64,000 nucleotides of DNA from Stagnihabitans tardus (GCF_009925085.1 NZ_JAABNR010000008.1:62001-126000); one strand, 5' to 3'. Positions 8,410 through 19,776 are shown, counted from the stretch's first letter. Notes: generated by a model not told the origin, from the sequence alone. Numbers and translations: made by a program.

Positions 8410-9044
8410 GGGGTCTCCGGTGGCAGGGCGGTCATCGCCGCCTCCCAAAGCGCAAGGCTCTCGGTCAGGGCGGCGGCAGAGGCCGCCTTCAGGCGCAGGG
8501 AGACCGCCTGTTTCGTGATCCCCAGCCGCGCGGCGATGACGGTCTGGCGCTGGCCCTCCAGCGCCGGTCCCAGGGCCTCGGCCTGTTCGGGGCTCCAGCG
8601 TCGCGCCAGCGCCTCCCAGAGCCGGGCCAGCGCCTGGTCGCGCGGATTCATCTGGCCCAAGGGGTCGGGGAAGGCACTGGCCAGGGCCAGGACCTGGTCC
8701 GGCGCCATGGCATCCAGCGCCCGTCCCGAGGCGGTCAGCGCGGGCCCTGCGGCCTGCGAGAGGAGTTCTCCCGCGCCCCAGCTCTCGACCCGTCCAAGTC
8801 CGATGGCGATGCGGCTTTGCACCCCCCCTGCCGCCACGAGCCCGGCGATCAGGCGCAGGGCAAGGCGGGGCCCCAAGGCAAGCGTGGTGGCGCAGTGCCA
8901 GCCATCGCCCCGGAACCGGGTGAAGCGTTGCGCGCCATTTTGCACCGCGATGCGCTCGATCAGGTCCAGCGCGGCCCCGGTCGCGTCGCGTCCGGCTTCG
9001 GTCGAGCCGATGAGGTCTCCAGTCAGGATGGCGGCTTGGGACAT
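8406..9044 (-). CDS. SatD-like protein with C-terminal helix-turn-helix
   Basis: 212 aa. The N-terminal part (AAILTGDLIGSTEAGRD, later FTRFRGDGWHCATTLAL) resembles the SatD family, whose fold recalls nucleotidyl-cyclase-like domains. The C-terminal 45 residues contain a sigma/LuxR-like helix-turn-helix (TVIAARLGITKQAVSLRLKAA). A putative ligand domain joined to a DNA-binding helix, together with four 18-bp palindromes directly upstream (9048-9160), suggests an autoregulated sensor-regulator for itself and the coupled DUF3307 membrane protein. Operator site 1 ends only three bases before the ATG, so no normal Shine-Dalgarno is visible. Function otherwise unknown. Confidence 0.75.
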   Translation of the reverse strand: MSQAAILTGDLIGSTEAGRDATGAALDLIERIAVQNGAQRFTRFRGDGWHCATTLALGPRLALRLIAGLVAAGGVQSRIAIGLGRVESWGAGELLSQAAGPALTASGRALDAMAPDQVLALASAFPDPLGQMNPRDQALARLWEALARRWSPEQAEALGPALEGQRQTVIAARLGITKQAVSLRLKAASAAALTESLALWEAAMTALPPETP

Positions 9045-9047
9045 GGG

Positions 9048-9160
9048 TCAAGCATAGGGGCTTGATCCCGCATCAGTCAAGCCCCTATGCTTGACTCTTG
9101 CCGCTCTTGGCAATCAAGCCCCTGGGCTTGACGAAGGTTCCAACAAGCCCAGGGGCTTGT
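9048..9160. promoter_or_regulatory. Array of four 18-bp palindromes (TCAAGC-N6-GCTTGA)
   Basis: Sites are 9048-9065 (TCAAGCATAGGGGCTTGA), 9077-9094 (TCAAGCCCCTATGCTTGA), 9114-9131 (TCAAGCCCCTGGGCTTGA) and 9143-9160 (ACAAGCCCAGGGGCTTGT). Start-to-start spacings are 29, 37 and 29 bp. Sites 1 and 2 are inverted copies of each other. The array fills the gap between the SatD-like gene and the SufT-like gene. It looks like a multi-site operator, most simply for the HTH of the SatD-like protein; stem-loop formation in RNA is an alternative. Confidence 0.8.
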
Positions 9161-9168
9161 CGCCTGCG

Positions 9169-9531
9169 TCACATGAAGCCAAGCTCCAGCCGCGCCTCGT
9201 CCGACATCATCTCCATCCCCCAGGGCGGATCGAAGACCATGGCGACCTTGACCTCCTTGACGCCGGGCACCGCCTCGACGGCACTTTCCACCCAGCCGGG
9301 CATTTCGCCGGCCACGGGGCAGCCGGGCGCCGTCAGGGTCATGGCGATGGCCACGGCGTCATCGCTGCCGATCTCGACGGTGTAGACCAGGCCGAGGTCA
9401 TAGATATTCACCGGGATTTCAGGGTCATAGACCGTCCGGCACGCATCGACCACCGCCTCGTAAAGCGGGTGATCCGTGGTGGAGGGACGGATCAGCGGAG
9501 TCCCCTCCAGCGTTTCTGGCTGTTCGGTCAT
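9169..9531 (-). CDS. SufT/MIP18-type iron-sulfur assembly protein (DUF59)
   Basis: 120 aa. The MIP18/DUF59 domain spans about residues 22-115, with the motifs VYDPEIPVNIYDLGLVY and TLTAPGCPVAGEMP (conserved Cys in TxPGCP) and the C-terminal DPPWGMEMMSDEARLELG found in SUF-associated SufT proteins. These proteins help maturation of Fe-S enzymes. It is on the same strand as the A-type carrier at 7314-7664, suggesting a former SUF gene neighbourhood now split by the SatD/DUF3307 pair and its operators. Start at ATG 9531. Confidence 0.93.
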   Translation of the reverse strand: MTEQPETLEGTPLIRPSTTDHPLYEAVVDACRTVYDPEIPVNIYDLGLVYTVEIGSDDAVAIAMTLTAPGCPVAGEMPGWVESAVEAVPGVKEVKVAMVFDPPWGMEMMSDEARLELGFM

Positions 9532-9783
9532 GATGGTATCCCAGAGATGTTGAGAGATTATATAGGAAATCCCGCCCCCAACGTCCAGAGGGGCCGGACG
9601 GGCTTTCCCCCTTCCCAGGGCGGCTACCCCCGAAGACCCTGCCCGCAAGCCCCCGTCCCCCAGTCGGCGGGGCAGGGCTTCGGCCCTTGGCGCTGGCCTT
9701 GCAGTCGGCAGGACCCAAGCAAAAGGCGCGCCCCGGATCCTCTCCCGGGCGCGCCCTCGTCATCTCCTGCGGTCAAGCGTGGC
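9532..9783 (-). terminator. ssb downstream region: terminator at 9721-9755 and two CAGTCGGC motifs
   Basis: This 252-bp gap has no gene. On the minus strand, GGCGCGCCCGG (9755-9745) and CCGGGGCGCGCC (9736-9725) form a strong stem with one bulge, followed by TTTTGC, a good intrinsic terminator for ssb. Cluster 3 of the dispersed motif is here too: CAGTCGGCGG at 9661-9670 and CAGTCGGCAGG at 9702-9712. Confidence 0.7.
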
Positions 9784-10329
9784 TCAGAACGGGATCTCGT
9801 CGTCGATGTCCGAGCGACCACCACCACCACCGCCACCACCATAGCCGCCCTGGCCCCCGCCGCTGCCGCCACCATAGCCGCCACCCGAGCCGCCGCGACC
9901 GCCACCGCCAGAGCCGCCGCCCTGATCCTCGTAGCCCCCGCGGTCGTCGTAGGACGCGCCACCGCCGCCGCCATCGCCGCGCCCGCCCAGAAGCGTCAGC
10001 TCGCCGCGGAACTGCTTGACCACGATCTCGGTCGTATAGCGGTCCTGACCGTTCTGGTCCTGCCACTTGCGGGTCTCAAGCTGGCCCTCGACATAGACCG
10101 AAGAGCCCTTGCGCAGGTATTGCTCGGCCACCTTGGCCAGGTTCTCGTTGAAGATCGCGACCGAGTGCCACTCGGTCTTCTCCTTGCGCTCGCCCGACTG
10201 GCGGTCGCGCCAGGTTTCCGTCGTGGCGATGCGCAGGTTCACCACCTTGCCGCCGTTCGAAAAGGTCCGCACCTCGGGGTCGCGCCCGAGATTGCCCACC
10301 AGGATCACCTTGTTGACCGATCCGGCCAT
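9784..10329 (-). CDS. ssb: Single-stranded DNA-binding protein
   Basis: 181 aa. The OB-fold covers residues 1-110 ([17 protein letters not shown], then [20 protein letters not shown] and [21 protein letters not shown]). A long Gly-rich, low-complexity linker (about residues 115-172) follows, and the acidic tip DIDDEIPF recruits partner proteins in replication and repair. The Gly repeats give the CCACCACC-like DNA pattern seen on the plus strand. ATG 10329 matches the conserved N-terminus MAGSVNKV; an upstream in-frame start adds 15 unrelated residues. Confidence 0.98.
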   Translation of the reverse strand: MAGSVNKVILVGNLGRDPEVRTFSNGGKVVNLRIATTETWRDRQSGERKEKTEWHSVAIFNENLAKVAEQYLRKGSSVYVEGQLETRKWQDQNGQDRYTTEIVVKQFRGELTLLGGRGDGGGGGASYDDRGGYEDQGGGSGGGGRGGSGGGYGGGSGGGQGGYGGGGGGGGRSDIDDEIPF

Positions 10330-10523
10330 GCCACTCTCCCTTGTCTCGCAGCCCGCGCACGGGCCCTTGCCCAAGCTATGCCGCAGACGAAGACAAAGCG
10401 CAACTTGAAGCCACCGGCCGCCTGCCCGGGCAGATTCCGGCCCGCCCCGGGGGGCGGCACTTGCCTGTCCGGCAGAATCACCTATCTTGCGCAGGGTTGG
10501 TTGAATTGGTCGAGGGTGCGGGC

Positions 10524-11126
10524 ATGGCGGCGAAGCGGATCGGGCGGGCTGTGGTTCTGTCCCTTGCGGTCTTGCCCCTGCCGTTTGGCGCTCTGGCCGA
10601 GGGCCTGGTCCTGGGCGGCAAGGGCAGCCGCTCGGCCGCTTTCCAGAGCCAGGTCGCCCTCCTGGAGGGCCGCCTGTCCCAGCAATACTCCGGCTCCGTG
10701 CGGTTGAAACCCGGGGCCGAGGCCGACAAGGATGCCACCAAGGTCCGCTATTCCGGGCGCTACAAGGGCGAGTATCTCGACGTCGCCCGCGCCGCCGCCC
10801 GCAAGCATGGCGTGCCCGAGGACCTCTTCCTGCGCCTCGTCCAGCGCGAGAGCGGCTGGAATCCCGGCGTGGTCTCCTCCAAGGGCGCCATCGGGCTGGC
10901 CCAGCTCATGCCGGGCACGGCTGACCTCCTTTCGGTCGATCCGAACGATCCGGCCGACAATCTCGACGGCGGTGCCCGCTACCTGGCCATGATGTACAGC
11001 CGCTTCGGCTCCTGGAAACTGGCCCTGGCCGCCTATAATGCCGGCCCCGGCGCGGTCGAGGAGGCGGGCAATACCGTCCCCGACTTCGAGGAAACCAAGG
11101 CCTATGTCGCGGCGATCCTGGGCTAG
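10524..11126 (+). CDS. Lytic transglycosylase (SLT family)
   Basis: 200 aa. The first 25 residues are a signal peptide ending near FGALA-EG, so the protein is periplasmic. The SLT domain spans about residues 83-195 with catalytic E109 in VQRESGWNP, followed by [16 protein letters not shown] and [13 protein letters not shown], all hallmark motifs. It would cleave peptidoglycan glycan strands with 1,6-anhydro product formation. It is monocistronic, divergent from ssb. The ATG at 10524 gives the signal peptide directly, so the longer upstream reading is rejected. Confidence 0.93.
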   Translation: MAAKRIGRAVVLSLAVLPLPFGALAEGLVLGGKGSRSAAFQSQVALLEGRLSQQYSGSVRLKPGAEADKDATKVRYSGRYKGEYLDVARAAARKHGVPEDLFLRLVQRESGWNPGVVSSKGAIGLAQLMPGTADLLSVDPNDPADNLDGGARYLAMMYSRFGSWKLALAAYNAGPGAVEEAGNTVPDFEETKAYVAAILG

Positions 11127-11364
11127 GCTCTTGCACGCGTGCAAGCGCAGCCAAGCTCCTGAAACCGCTACACTTTCCCTGCGGCGTTAACCTTTCTTCA
11201 ACCACGTTGTCGCGGTCCCGGGGTGTTCCAAGAGGGGCTTGGCCCCTCTTGGCCAGGGGGTGCGGGGGGCGGGAGCCCCCCGCTTTGGCCCGGAGCCCGA
11301 AGACCGCCCCTTCCAATAGCGCCACGGCGGCAAGCCTTGCTCCGCCGCGACCTTGCGGCTAGCG
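11127..11364 (+). terminator. Palindrome and hairpins downstream of the transglycosylase
   Basis: This 238-bp gap has no gene. It holds a perfect 16-bp palindrome CTTGCACGCGTGCAAG (11130-11145), four bases past the transglycosylase stop. It also has a stem-loop AAGAGGGGC-TTG-GCCCCTCTT (11230-11250) and a second GCGGGGGGC-GGGA-GCCCCCCGC (11262-11283). The hairpins sit between convergent genes and probably serve as bidirectional terminators, although T-runs are weak. Confidence 0.55.
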
Positions 11365-13446
<2,082 letters not shown>

Positions 13447-13473
13447 CGGTGGCTCCTGTGACTGCGGGCGGAG

Positions 13474-13524
13474 CGGGGGTTTCACACCCCCGCACCCCCG
13501 TGGGATATTTATGAAAAGATGAAA
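13474..13524 (+). repeat. Stem-loop plus GTGGGATATTT element (copy 4)
   Basis: CGGGGGT-TTCAC-ACCCCCG (13474-13492) forms a 7-bp stem, followed by CCCCCGTGGGATATTTATGAAAAGATGAAAG up to 13524. It lies between two genes of the same minus-strand operon, in the orientation opposite to transcription, like a mobile or recombinogenic intergenic element. Confidence 0.65.
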
Positions 13525-13558
13525 GAGGGGCGGGGCGCCTGGGGAGCGGCGCTCTCTT

Positions 13559-14719
13559 TCAGTCTTTCAGGCTTTCTTCGCGCAGCCCATCGGCCAGGAG
13601 GTTCAGGCCGAGGACGAGGGACATGAGGGCGAGCGCCGGGACCACGGCGGGGTGCGGGACCATGGAGAGGATCTTGCGACCGGCGTTGATCGTGGAGCCC
13701 CAGTCGGGGCTCTCCGGCGAGACGCCGAGGCCGAAGAAACCAAGGGTGCCCAGCAGGATCGTGGTGTAGCCGATGCGCAGGCAGAAATCGACGATCAGGG
13801 GGCCGCGGGCATTGGGCAGGATCTCCCACATCATGATGTAGGAGGGGGTTTCGCCGCGCGTTTGGCCTGCGGCCACGTAATCGCGGGATTTGATGTCCAT
13901 GACGATGCCGCGCACGATGCGGAACACGGTCGGCGCGTTCACGAAGACCACCGAGACGAAGACGTTCAGAAGATTGGGCTCCATCCCCCAGACGCCGAGC
14001 GGGTCCATGTTGAAGGCGAGGCCGGAATAGGCCCAGAGGCCGAAGACCAGGGTCACGCCGACGTAAAGGTTGCGGCGCGGCGGGTTGGTGCGGTAGCGGC
14101 CGTTCAACAGGACGACGCAGAAGATCACCGGGAAGATGAAGAGCACGGCGGCCAGATAGATCGGGATGCCGGTGTTGCGGATCTCGGGGGTGACCAGCAG
14201 GTAGAAGAGCAGGATCACCGGGAAGGCCAGGACGAGGTTGGCGAGGAAGGAGAGCCCGGTGTCGAGCTTGCCGCCGAAGTAACCGGCAGGCAGGCCGAGC
14301 GTGATGCCCACGAGGAAGGCGAAGGTCGTGGCGGCCGGGGCGATGATCAGCACCTGGCGCGCACCGGCCACCATGCGCGAGAAGACGTCGCGGGCGAGGT
14401 GGTCGCCTCCGAGCAGGAAGAAGGGATAGGGCGAGCCGTCGGGCGTGGGGGCTCCGGGCAGGGGGTTCTTGGCGGAGCCGAACTGATCGAGCGGCGGCAG
14501 GGTCTGGATCATCGGCGCGAAGACGGCGGTGAAGACCCAGAACATCACGATGGCAAAGCCCACCATGCCCACTGGGCTGTCAAAGAGCTTGCCGTAAAGG
14601 CCAAGGCGGCGCTTGAAGCGGATCGAGACGACGAAGGTCACCACCAGCGCGGCCCAGACGGGCCAGAACTGCTTGACCATGAGGCCGATGATCATGGGCC
14701 AGGAAAGCATGTCGGGCAT
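13559..14719 (-). CDS. ABC transporter permease (DppC-like)
   Basis: 386 aa, longer than typical DppC because of an extended N-terminal region with two extra hydrophobic segments before the standard LFDSPVGMVGFAIVMFWVFTAVFAP entry helix. The cytoplasmic EAA-type loop is visible (DYVAAGQTRGETPSYIMMWEILPN). Inner membrane, partner of the DppB-like permease encoded one base upstream. The extra hydrophobic stretch at about residues 185-205 is also unusual for the family. Function is inferred from the operon with a family-5 binding protein. Confidence 0.9.
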   Translation of the reverse strand: MPDMLSWPMIIGLMVKQFWPVWAALVVTFVVSIRFKRRLGLYGKLFDSPVGMVGFAIVMFWVFTAVFAPMIQTLPPLDQFGSAKNPLPGAPTPDGSPYPFFLLGGDHLARDVFSRMVAGARQVLIIAPAATTFAFLVGITLGLPAGYFGGKLDTGLSFLANLVLAFPVILLFYLLVTPEIRNTGIPIYLAAVLFIFPVIFCVVLLNGRYRTNPPRRNLYVGVTLVFGLWAYSGLAFNMDPLGVWGMEPNLLNVFVSVVFVNAPTVFRIVRGIVMDIKSRDYVAAGQTRGETPSYIMMWEILPNARGPLIVDFCLRIGYTTILLGTLGFFGLGVSPESPDWGSTINAGRKILSMVPHPAVVPALALMSLVLGLNLLADGLREESLKD

Positions 14720-14720
14720 G

Positions 14721-15806
14721 TCAGCTCAGCCTTATGCGGGGGTTGAGGAAGACATAGCCGATGTCGGAGATCAGCTGCGTCACGAGAACCACGATGACGG
14801 CGACGACGGAACAGCCCAGGAGCATGTCGATGTCGTTGTTGCCGGCGGCCGTCACCAGGGTCCAGCCGAAGCCCTTGTAGTTGAAGAGCGATTCCGCCAC
14901 GACCACGCCATTCAAGAGCCAGGGGAATTGCAGCATGATGACGGTGAAGGGCGCAATCAGGGCGTTGCGCAGCGCGTGGCGGATCACCACGTCGCGGAAG
15001 CGCACGCCTTTCAGCCTGGCGGTGCGGATGTACTGCTGGGTCATGACCTCGGTCATCGAGGCCCGCGTCATCCGGGCGATATAGCCGATGCCGTAGAGCG
15101 CGATGGTCATGACCGGCAGGAAGAAGTTCCAGAAGGTGATGTCGTCCATGGCCGATGTGGCCGAGCCCTGGAAGAGCGTCTTCGACCCGATCACGCCCCA
15201 TTCGTTCAAGAGGGGCGAGAGGCCGGTCATCGGCGAGGCCAGAAGCGCCACCAGGATCACGCCCGAGACATATTCCGGCGTCGCGGTCGAGGCGATGGAA
15301 AAGGTCGACAGCACGCGGTCCGTGCGGCTCCCCTCGCGCATGCCGGCGATGATGCCGATGATCAGCGAGGTGGGCACCATCACGATCATGACCCACATCA
15401 TGAGCCAGCCCGTCGCACCCAGCTTGCCCGCGACCTCGTCCAGCACCGGGTTCTTGAAGACGGTCGAAAAGCCCCAGTTGCCCTGCAAGACGCCGCAATA
15501 GGTCGCAGCCTCGGCCGGGTCGCTGCCCTGGGGGATGCAGCGGCCGCGCGTCGTGCCCTTCTCGTCGGTATGGGTCCAGCCCGGCACCACGCCCAGCCAT
15601 TCGCCATAGCGATAGACCACCGGCTTGGCGAAGCCGTTCTCGGCCAGCCAGACCTTCACCGATTCCTCGGTCATCCGCACCGACCCCTCGGAGCGGGCGA
15701 GCTTTTCCAGGTTGGGTTGCAGGTTGGTCAGGTAAAAGACCACGAAGGTCAGGACCAGCGCCGTCAGGGCCATGACCCCAAGTCGCCGGAGCACGAATAT
15801 CAGCAT
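14721..15806 (-). CDS. ABC transporter permease (DppB-like)
   Basis: 361 aa. The N-terminal helix (MLIFVLRRLGVMALTALVLT), a large periplasmic loop and the C-terminal permease core with EAA loop (YIRTARLKGVRFRDVVIRHALRN) match DppB/OppB. It ends one base before the second permease gene begins. The unusually long periplasmic loop (about residues 60-125) includes three cysteines. Inner membrane; forms the translocation pore with the protein encoded at 13559-14719. Confidence 0.92.
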   Translation of the reverse strand: MLIFVLRRLGVMALTALVLTFVVFYLTNLQPNLEKLARSEGSVRMTEESVKVWLAENGFAKPVVYRYGEWLGVVPGWTHTDEKGTTRGRCIPQGSDPAEAATYCGVLQGNWGFSTVFKNPVLDEVAGKLGATGWLMMWVMIVMVPTSLIIGIIAGMREGSRTDRVLSTFSIASTATPEYVSGVILVALLASPMTGLSPLLNEWGVIGSKTLFQGSATSAMDDITFWNFFLPVMTIALYGIGYIARMTRASMTEVMTQQYIRTARLKGVRFRDVVIRHALRNALIAPFTVIMLQFPWLLNGVVVAESLFNYKGFGWTLVTAAGNNDIDMLLGCSVVAVIVVLVTQLISDIGYVFLNPRIRLS

Positions 15807-15866
15807 CCCGCTCTCTCCTGTCCGGTTTCACCGGCGCATGACGCTTGATCCGGCAGGCGCCGGATA

Positions 15867-15900
15867 GAAAAAGGGCGGGGGCGCACTGGCGCCTCCGCCC
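15867..15900 (-). terminator. Intra-operon terminator/attenuator between binding protein and permease genes
   Basis: On the minus strand GGGCGGAGGCGC-CAGT-GCGCCCCCGCCC (15900-15873) makes a 12-bp stem with one wobble pair, followed directly by TTTTTC. It lies 14 bp past the stop of the substrate-binding protein gene and before the permeases. Such a site would make binding protein mRNA more abundant than permease mRNA. Confidence 0.8.
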
Positions 15901-15913
15901 CGGGATCAGCCGA

Positions 15914-17599
15914 TCAGGCGAGCGACCACTTGTAGTGGTGGTGCTCGAAGGCCGGGTGCATGTCATAGCCCACGACATTCGCCTTCTGGTGATGGAAGAG
16001 CGAACGCCAGTAGGGCTGGATGATATAGCCCTCGTCCTGGAGGATCTGCTCCATGATCGCGGCCTGTTCGCGGCGCTGGTCGGCATCGGCCAGCGACAGG
16101 GCCTTGGCCATGGCGGCGTCGAAATCGGCATTGGCCATGCCGGTCTCGTTCCAGGAGCCCGTGGAGGTATAGGCATAAGCCATGTTCTGCACGGCCAGCG
16201 GGCGGTGGTTCCAGGTCGTGGAGGAGAAGGGATACTTCTGCCAGTCGTTCCAGAAGGTCGAGCCCGGCATCACGGTCCGCTTCACGTTCACGCCCGCTTC
16301 GCGCATCTGGGCCGCGATGGCGTCCGAGGTGTCGAGTTCAAAGCCGCCATCCAGCGAGATGAATTCGAACTCGGCATCCGCGAGGTTATACTTGGCCAGG
16401 ATGTCCTTGACGCCGTCCTTGGTCAGGACCTGGGGCGGCAGTTGGGCATATTCCGGGTGGATCGGACCGGCATGGTGGTTCTCGGCGGTGGTGCCGAGGC
16501 CCTTGTAGCCCAGTTCCAGAACGACCTTGGGATCGACCGTCTTTTGCAGCGCCTGGCGGACTTCCTTTTCCTTGTAGAGGTCGGAGTTCGAGTTGAAGCG
16601 CGCCACGATGGTCGACATGGTCACGGCTTCGACCTTGGTCCAGCCGAGGCCGTCCATCTGCTCGATGAAGTCGCCGGTGGTCTCGTAGTTGGCGTCGATT
16701 TCTTCCGAGGCGGCGAGGTTCACCATGGCCGAGGGATCGGTGCCGAAGTCGATGTAGTGGATCTCGTCCAGCGGCGCGGTGCCACCCCACCAGGTGTGGT
16801 TCGGCGCGCGGACCAGCGTGGCCTTTTGGCCGACGGCGATTTCGCCCGGGACGTAAGGCCCGGTGCCGATCGGGGTGACCGAGGGATCATCGCCGTCCTT
16901 GAACGACCGGTGCACGATGGCGGCCGGATAGTCCGAGATCGAGGCCACGACCGCGATATCGGAGGCGTTCATCTTCAGCGCGACGGTCATGTCGTCGACC
17001 TTGACGATGGCGCCGTCACGCGGGCGGGTCACCATGACCGGCTCGCCCTTGTCGTTGACGGCGGGGGTGCCATCGGCGGCGGTGGCCTGGACGCTCTCGG
17101 TCAGGCCGGGGAAGCGCGAGGCCATGGCATTGCCCTCGACCGAGCCATCGCACCAGCGGGTGAAGTTGAAGACCACGTCATCGGCGGTGAAGTCGTCGCC
17201 GTTGTTCCACTTGACGCCCGGACGGACCTTGAGCGTGTATTCGGTGGCGTCGGCATTGGCCTCGAAGCTTTCCAGGAGCCGCGGCTCGAAGGAGCCATCG
17301 GGGTTGTACTGGACGAGATACTCCAGCCAGCCGCGATAGATGTTGGCGATCTGCGGCCAGTCGGCCAGGCGCGGGTCCTTCTGCGCCTTGACTTCCATGC
17401 CCACGCGCATGATGCCGCCGACCTTGGCTTCCTGCGCCACGGCCGGAGCCTCGGCGCCCATCAGCGCATAGGCGCCCGCAGCGGTCACGCCCAGGGCGGT
17501 GACGCGGGTCAGGAACTCGCGACGGTCGAGCTGGCCGGCTTTCAGCTCGGCCAGATGCATTTCGGCAGCGGGATGGAGCCCCATCTTCATGTCTTTCAT
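15914..17599 (-). CDS. ABC transporter substrate-binding protein, family 5 (peptide type)
   Basis: 561 aa. The N-terminus carries a Tat-type signal ([21 protein letters not shown], then APAVAQ), so the protein is probably exported folded to the periplasm. The mature part has the SBP_bac_5 layout, with [43 protein letters not shown] as the family signature region (about residues 105-150). It captures peptides or related solutes for the permease/ATPase genes downstream. Start ATG 17599 follows GGGAGAGA; upstream in-frame ATGs would bury the Tat motif deeper. Confidence 0.93.
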   Translation of the reverse strand: MKDMKMGLHPAAEMHLAELKAGQLDRREFLTRVTALGVTAAGAYALMGAEAPAVAQEAKVGGIMRVGMEVKAQKDPRLADWPQIANIYRGWLEYLVQYNPDGSFEPRLLESFEANADATEYTLKVRPGVKWNNGDDFTADDVVFNFTRWCDGSVEGNAMASRFPGLTESVQATAADGTPAVNDKGEPVMVTRPRDGAIVKVDDMTVALKMNASDIAVVASISDYPAAIVHRSFKDGDDPSVTPIGTGPYVPGEIAVGQKATLVRAPNHTWWGGTAPLDEIHYIDFGTDPSAMVNLAASEEIDANYETTGDFIEQMDGLGWTKVEAVTMSTIVARFNSNSDLYKEKEVRQALQKTVDPKVVLELGYKGLGTTAENHHAGPIHPEYAQLPPQVLTKDGVKDILAKYNLADAEFEFISLDGGFELDTSDAIAAQMREAGVNVKRTVMPGSTFWNDWQKYPFSSTTWNHRPLAVQNMAYAYTSTGSWNETGMANADFDAAMAKALSLADADQRREQAAIMEQILQDEGYIIQPYWRSLFHHQKANVVGYDMHPAFEHHHYKWSLA

Positions 17600-17860
17600 C
17601 AGTCTCTCCCTGTCAGGCCCAGGCCTTTCGGCGACCCGGTTTTTCATTCTGGCACGGCGCCCGTTCCGGGGCGCGATTGCAATGGTATTCGGCCCGTTTT
17701 TCCCCGTCACGTCAACGCTTGGTTTCGTCGCATGGTATCTCATTTGCGACATCGACATGACGCGATGCCCCGGGCTGGGCAAATGCCGCGCTGCGGCGCA
17801 GGGATGGGGGGGATTCGCGCCCGGTGGCCGGGCCTCCGTTAGAACGGAATCGAATCGCCG

Positions 17861-18652
17861 TCAGAGCGAGCGGCGGAAGGCCGTCGGAGAGGCGCCGGTC
17901 AGGTGCTGGAAGGCGCGGGTGAAATAGGCGGCGGAGTGGAAGCCCAGGCTCTCGCCGATCTGGTTCACCGGCAGCTTGGTCTCGGCCAGCAGGCGCCGCG
18001 CCTCGAAGATGCGGCGGTCCTGCAAGAGGTCGATGGCCGAGCGCCCGCAGGTCTGGCGGCAGCAGCGCGTCAGGTGGGTGGCGGTGACGCCAAGCTCTGC
18101 CGCAAGATCGCCCACGCCGGCGCCGGAGCGGAAGCGTTCCTCCATCAGCTTGGTGAAGCGGGCCACCAGCTTGCGCGCCCCATCGGGCTTCAAGGTCTCG
18201 CCCGATTTGGCGGCCTGGCGTTCGATCCAGACGGCCAGGAGGCCCAGATGCGCGCGGGCGGCCTTGTCATGGCCGGGCGTATCGGCATCGAGCTCGCGCT
18301 GGATGGCGTCGAGCGTGACGTTCAGCTCTTGCTGGGCATGGACCTCGCGGATGCGCAGATGCAGCGGATCGGCGGGCAGGTCCAGCTCGGGCTCTTTCCC
18401 GAAAAACACGGCCGTGCCAAAGACTTGCGGACCGACCTCAAAGCCGTGCATGACCCCCGCCGGAATGAAGATCCCGTTGTGCGCCGTATAGCCGCGCGTC
18501 TGGCCCGCAATGGTGATCCGGCCCTGTCCCTTGGTGAACCAGAGGAAGCAGGCCTCCGAGAGGGTGCGCATCGCCTCGACACGCCAACGCCCACCGGCGG
18601 CAAGACGCGGGATGGCCACGAGGCGGAAACTGGGTGTGGAGGGCGCGGACAT
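17861..18652 (-). CDS. AraC family transcriptional regulator
   Basis: 263 aa. An N-terminal cupin-like sensor (about residues 10-130, with QGRITIAGQTRGYTAHNGIFIPAGVMHGF) is followed by a C-terminal double helix-turn-helix (about residues 165-262: VGDLAAELGVTATHLTRCCRQ and VNQIGESLGFHSAAYFTRAFQHLTGASPTAFR). It lies directly upstream of, and in the same direction as, the peptide ABC operon, with a 261-bp gap, so it is a candidate regulator of that operon. ATG 18652 chosen; ATG 18664 is four codons earlier. Confidence 0.9.
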   Translation of the reverse strand: MSAPSTPSFRLVAIPRLAAGGRWRVEAMRTLSEACFLWFTKGQGRITIAGQTRGYTAHNGIFIPAGVMHGFEVGPQVFGTAVFFGKEPELDLPADPLHLRIREVHAQQELNVTLDAIQRELDADTPGHDKAARAHLGLLAVWIERQAAKSGETLKPDGARKLVARFTKLMEERFRSGAGVGDLAAELGVTATHLTRCCRQTCGRSAIDLLQDRRIFEARRLLAETKLPVNQIGESLGFHSAAYFTRAFQHLTGASPTAFRRSL

Positions 18653-18788
18653 TCTGGCTCGCATCTTCGTGAACCTTACCGATAGCAAGGCATGGCCGCA
18701 GTCCCAAGCGAAAAAAGTGGCCAAAGCAGGGCGAGATTGCAACCTGAGGCGGAATGCCGCGCAGGCGTCACCCTGGGGTCACAGGGGC

Positions 18789-19643
18789 TCAGCCCGGAAC
18801 GATCCCGCGCCAGGCGCCCATGCGGCTGCGAAACCAGGTCCTTTGCCGCTTGGCATATTGCCGCGAGGCGAGGATGGCCGCCGCCTCCGCCTCGGCCAGG
18901 GAGAGCTCTCCGCGCAGATGGGCGACAAGCTCCGGCGCGCCGATGGCCCGGGCCCATGGGGCCTGGGGCTGCCAATGGGGCAGGGCGGCGCGGGCCTCCT
19001 CCAGCGCGCCCTCCTCCAACATGACGGAAAAACGCCGGGCGATGCGGGCGTCGAGCCAGGGCACGGAGGGGCGGAACACCAGGGCCTCGGCAGCCTCCAG
19101 CGGCACGAGGGGCGCGGGCGTCGCCTCCTGCCAGGCGGCCAGGCCCCGGCCCGAGGCGCGCAGGACCTCCCAGGCGCGCTGCACCCGCATCGGGTTGCGC
19201 AGGTCGGTCTTCGCCGCCGTCTGGGCATCGAGCCCCGCCACCATGGCAGCGAAATCCCCCAGCCGCAGGGCATCGGCCTCGGCCCGGACCTCGGGCGGGA
19301 TCTCGGGCACTTCGGCCAGGCCCTCGGTCAGGGCCATGAAGTAAAGCCCCGTGCCCCCCACGATCACCACGGGCCGGTCAAGAAGCCCCCGCACCTCGCG
19401 CAGCCAGTCCCCCACCGAATAAGGCACGCGTCCGACATGGCCATAAAGCGCATGCGCGGCCCCCGCCTCCTCCGCCACCGAGGGCCGCGCTGTCAGCACC
19501 CGCCAGCAGCCATAGACCTGAAGCGCATCGGCATTGACCACGACCCGCCCATCCCGCGCCGCAAGCTCCAAGGCCAGGGCCGACTTTCCGCTCGCCGTCG
19601 GCCCCGCGATCAGCACCGGGCGCTCTCTCGATATGGCTTTCAA
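18789..19643 (-). CDS. miaA: tRNA dimethylallyltransferase
   Basis: 284 aa from the chosen start. It transfers a dimethylallyl group to A37 of tRNAs reading UNN codons. Visible motifs are the P-loop GPTASGKS (residues 14-21), [20 protein letters not shown] (substrate/tRNA-binding DSxQvY region), [13 protein letters not shown] and [12 protein letters not shown] near the C-terminus. No ATG lies between the upstream GC-rich hairpin and the P-loop; the best start is TTG at 19643, inside the dispersed element at 19637-19686. The first ATG upstream (19802) adds about 50 residues of non-homologous repeat translation and is rejected. Divergent from pyrH. Confidence 0.9.
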   Translation of the reverse strand: MKAISRERPVLIAGPTASGKSALALELAARDGRVVVNADALQVYGCWRVLTARPSVAEEAGAAHALYGHVGRVPYSVGDWLREVRGLLDRPVVIVGGTGLYFMALTEGLAEVPEIPPEVRAEADALRLGDFAAMVAGLDAQTAAKTDLRNPMRVQRAWEVLRASGRGLAAWQEATPAPLVPLEAAEALVFRPSVPWLDARIARRFSVMLEEGALEEARAALPHWQPQAPWARAIGAPELVAHLRGELSLAEAEAAAILASRQYAKRQRTWFRSRMGAWRGIVPG

Positions 19644-19686
19644 TTTGGCCCAAATATCTCCGGGGGTCCGGGGGCAGCGCCCCCGG
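19637..19686 (-). repeat. Stem-loop plus GATATTTGGGCCAAATTGAAAG element (copy 5, overlapping miaA start)
   Basis: On the minus strand CCGGGGGC-GCT-GCCCCCGG (19686-19668) is followed by ACCCCCGGAGATATTTGGGCCAAATTGAAAG. The last part contains the TTG codon proposed as the start of miaA. The motif matches the other intergenic elements in layout (stem, GGATATTT-like, CCAA, TGAAAG). Confidence 0.6.
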
Positions 19687-19776
19687 CTGCGCGTGGAATC
19701 AGGGGCTGGCCCCCGGACGGTTGATCCTGCCGCCGTTTTGGCCCATTTTGCGGCCAAATCCAACCGAGGGGCAGCC

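Noticed and set aside
9800-9990. CCACCACC-rich stretch as a microsatellite or regulatory repeat
   Set aside because: It encodes the Gly-rich linker of SSB on the minus strand; the pattern follows from GGN codons.
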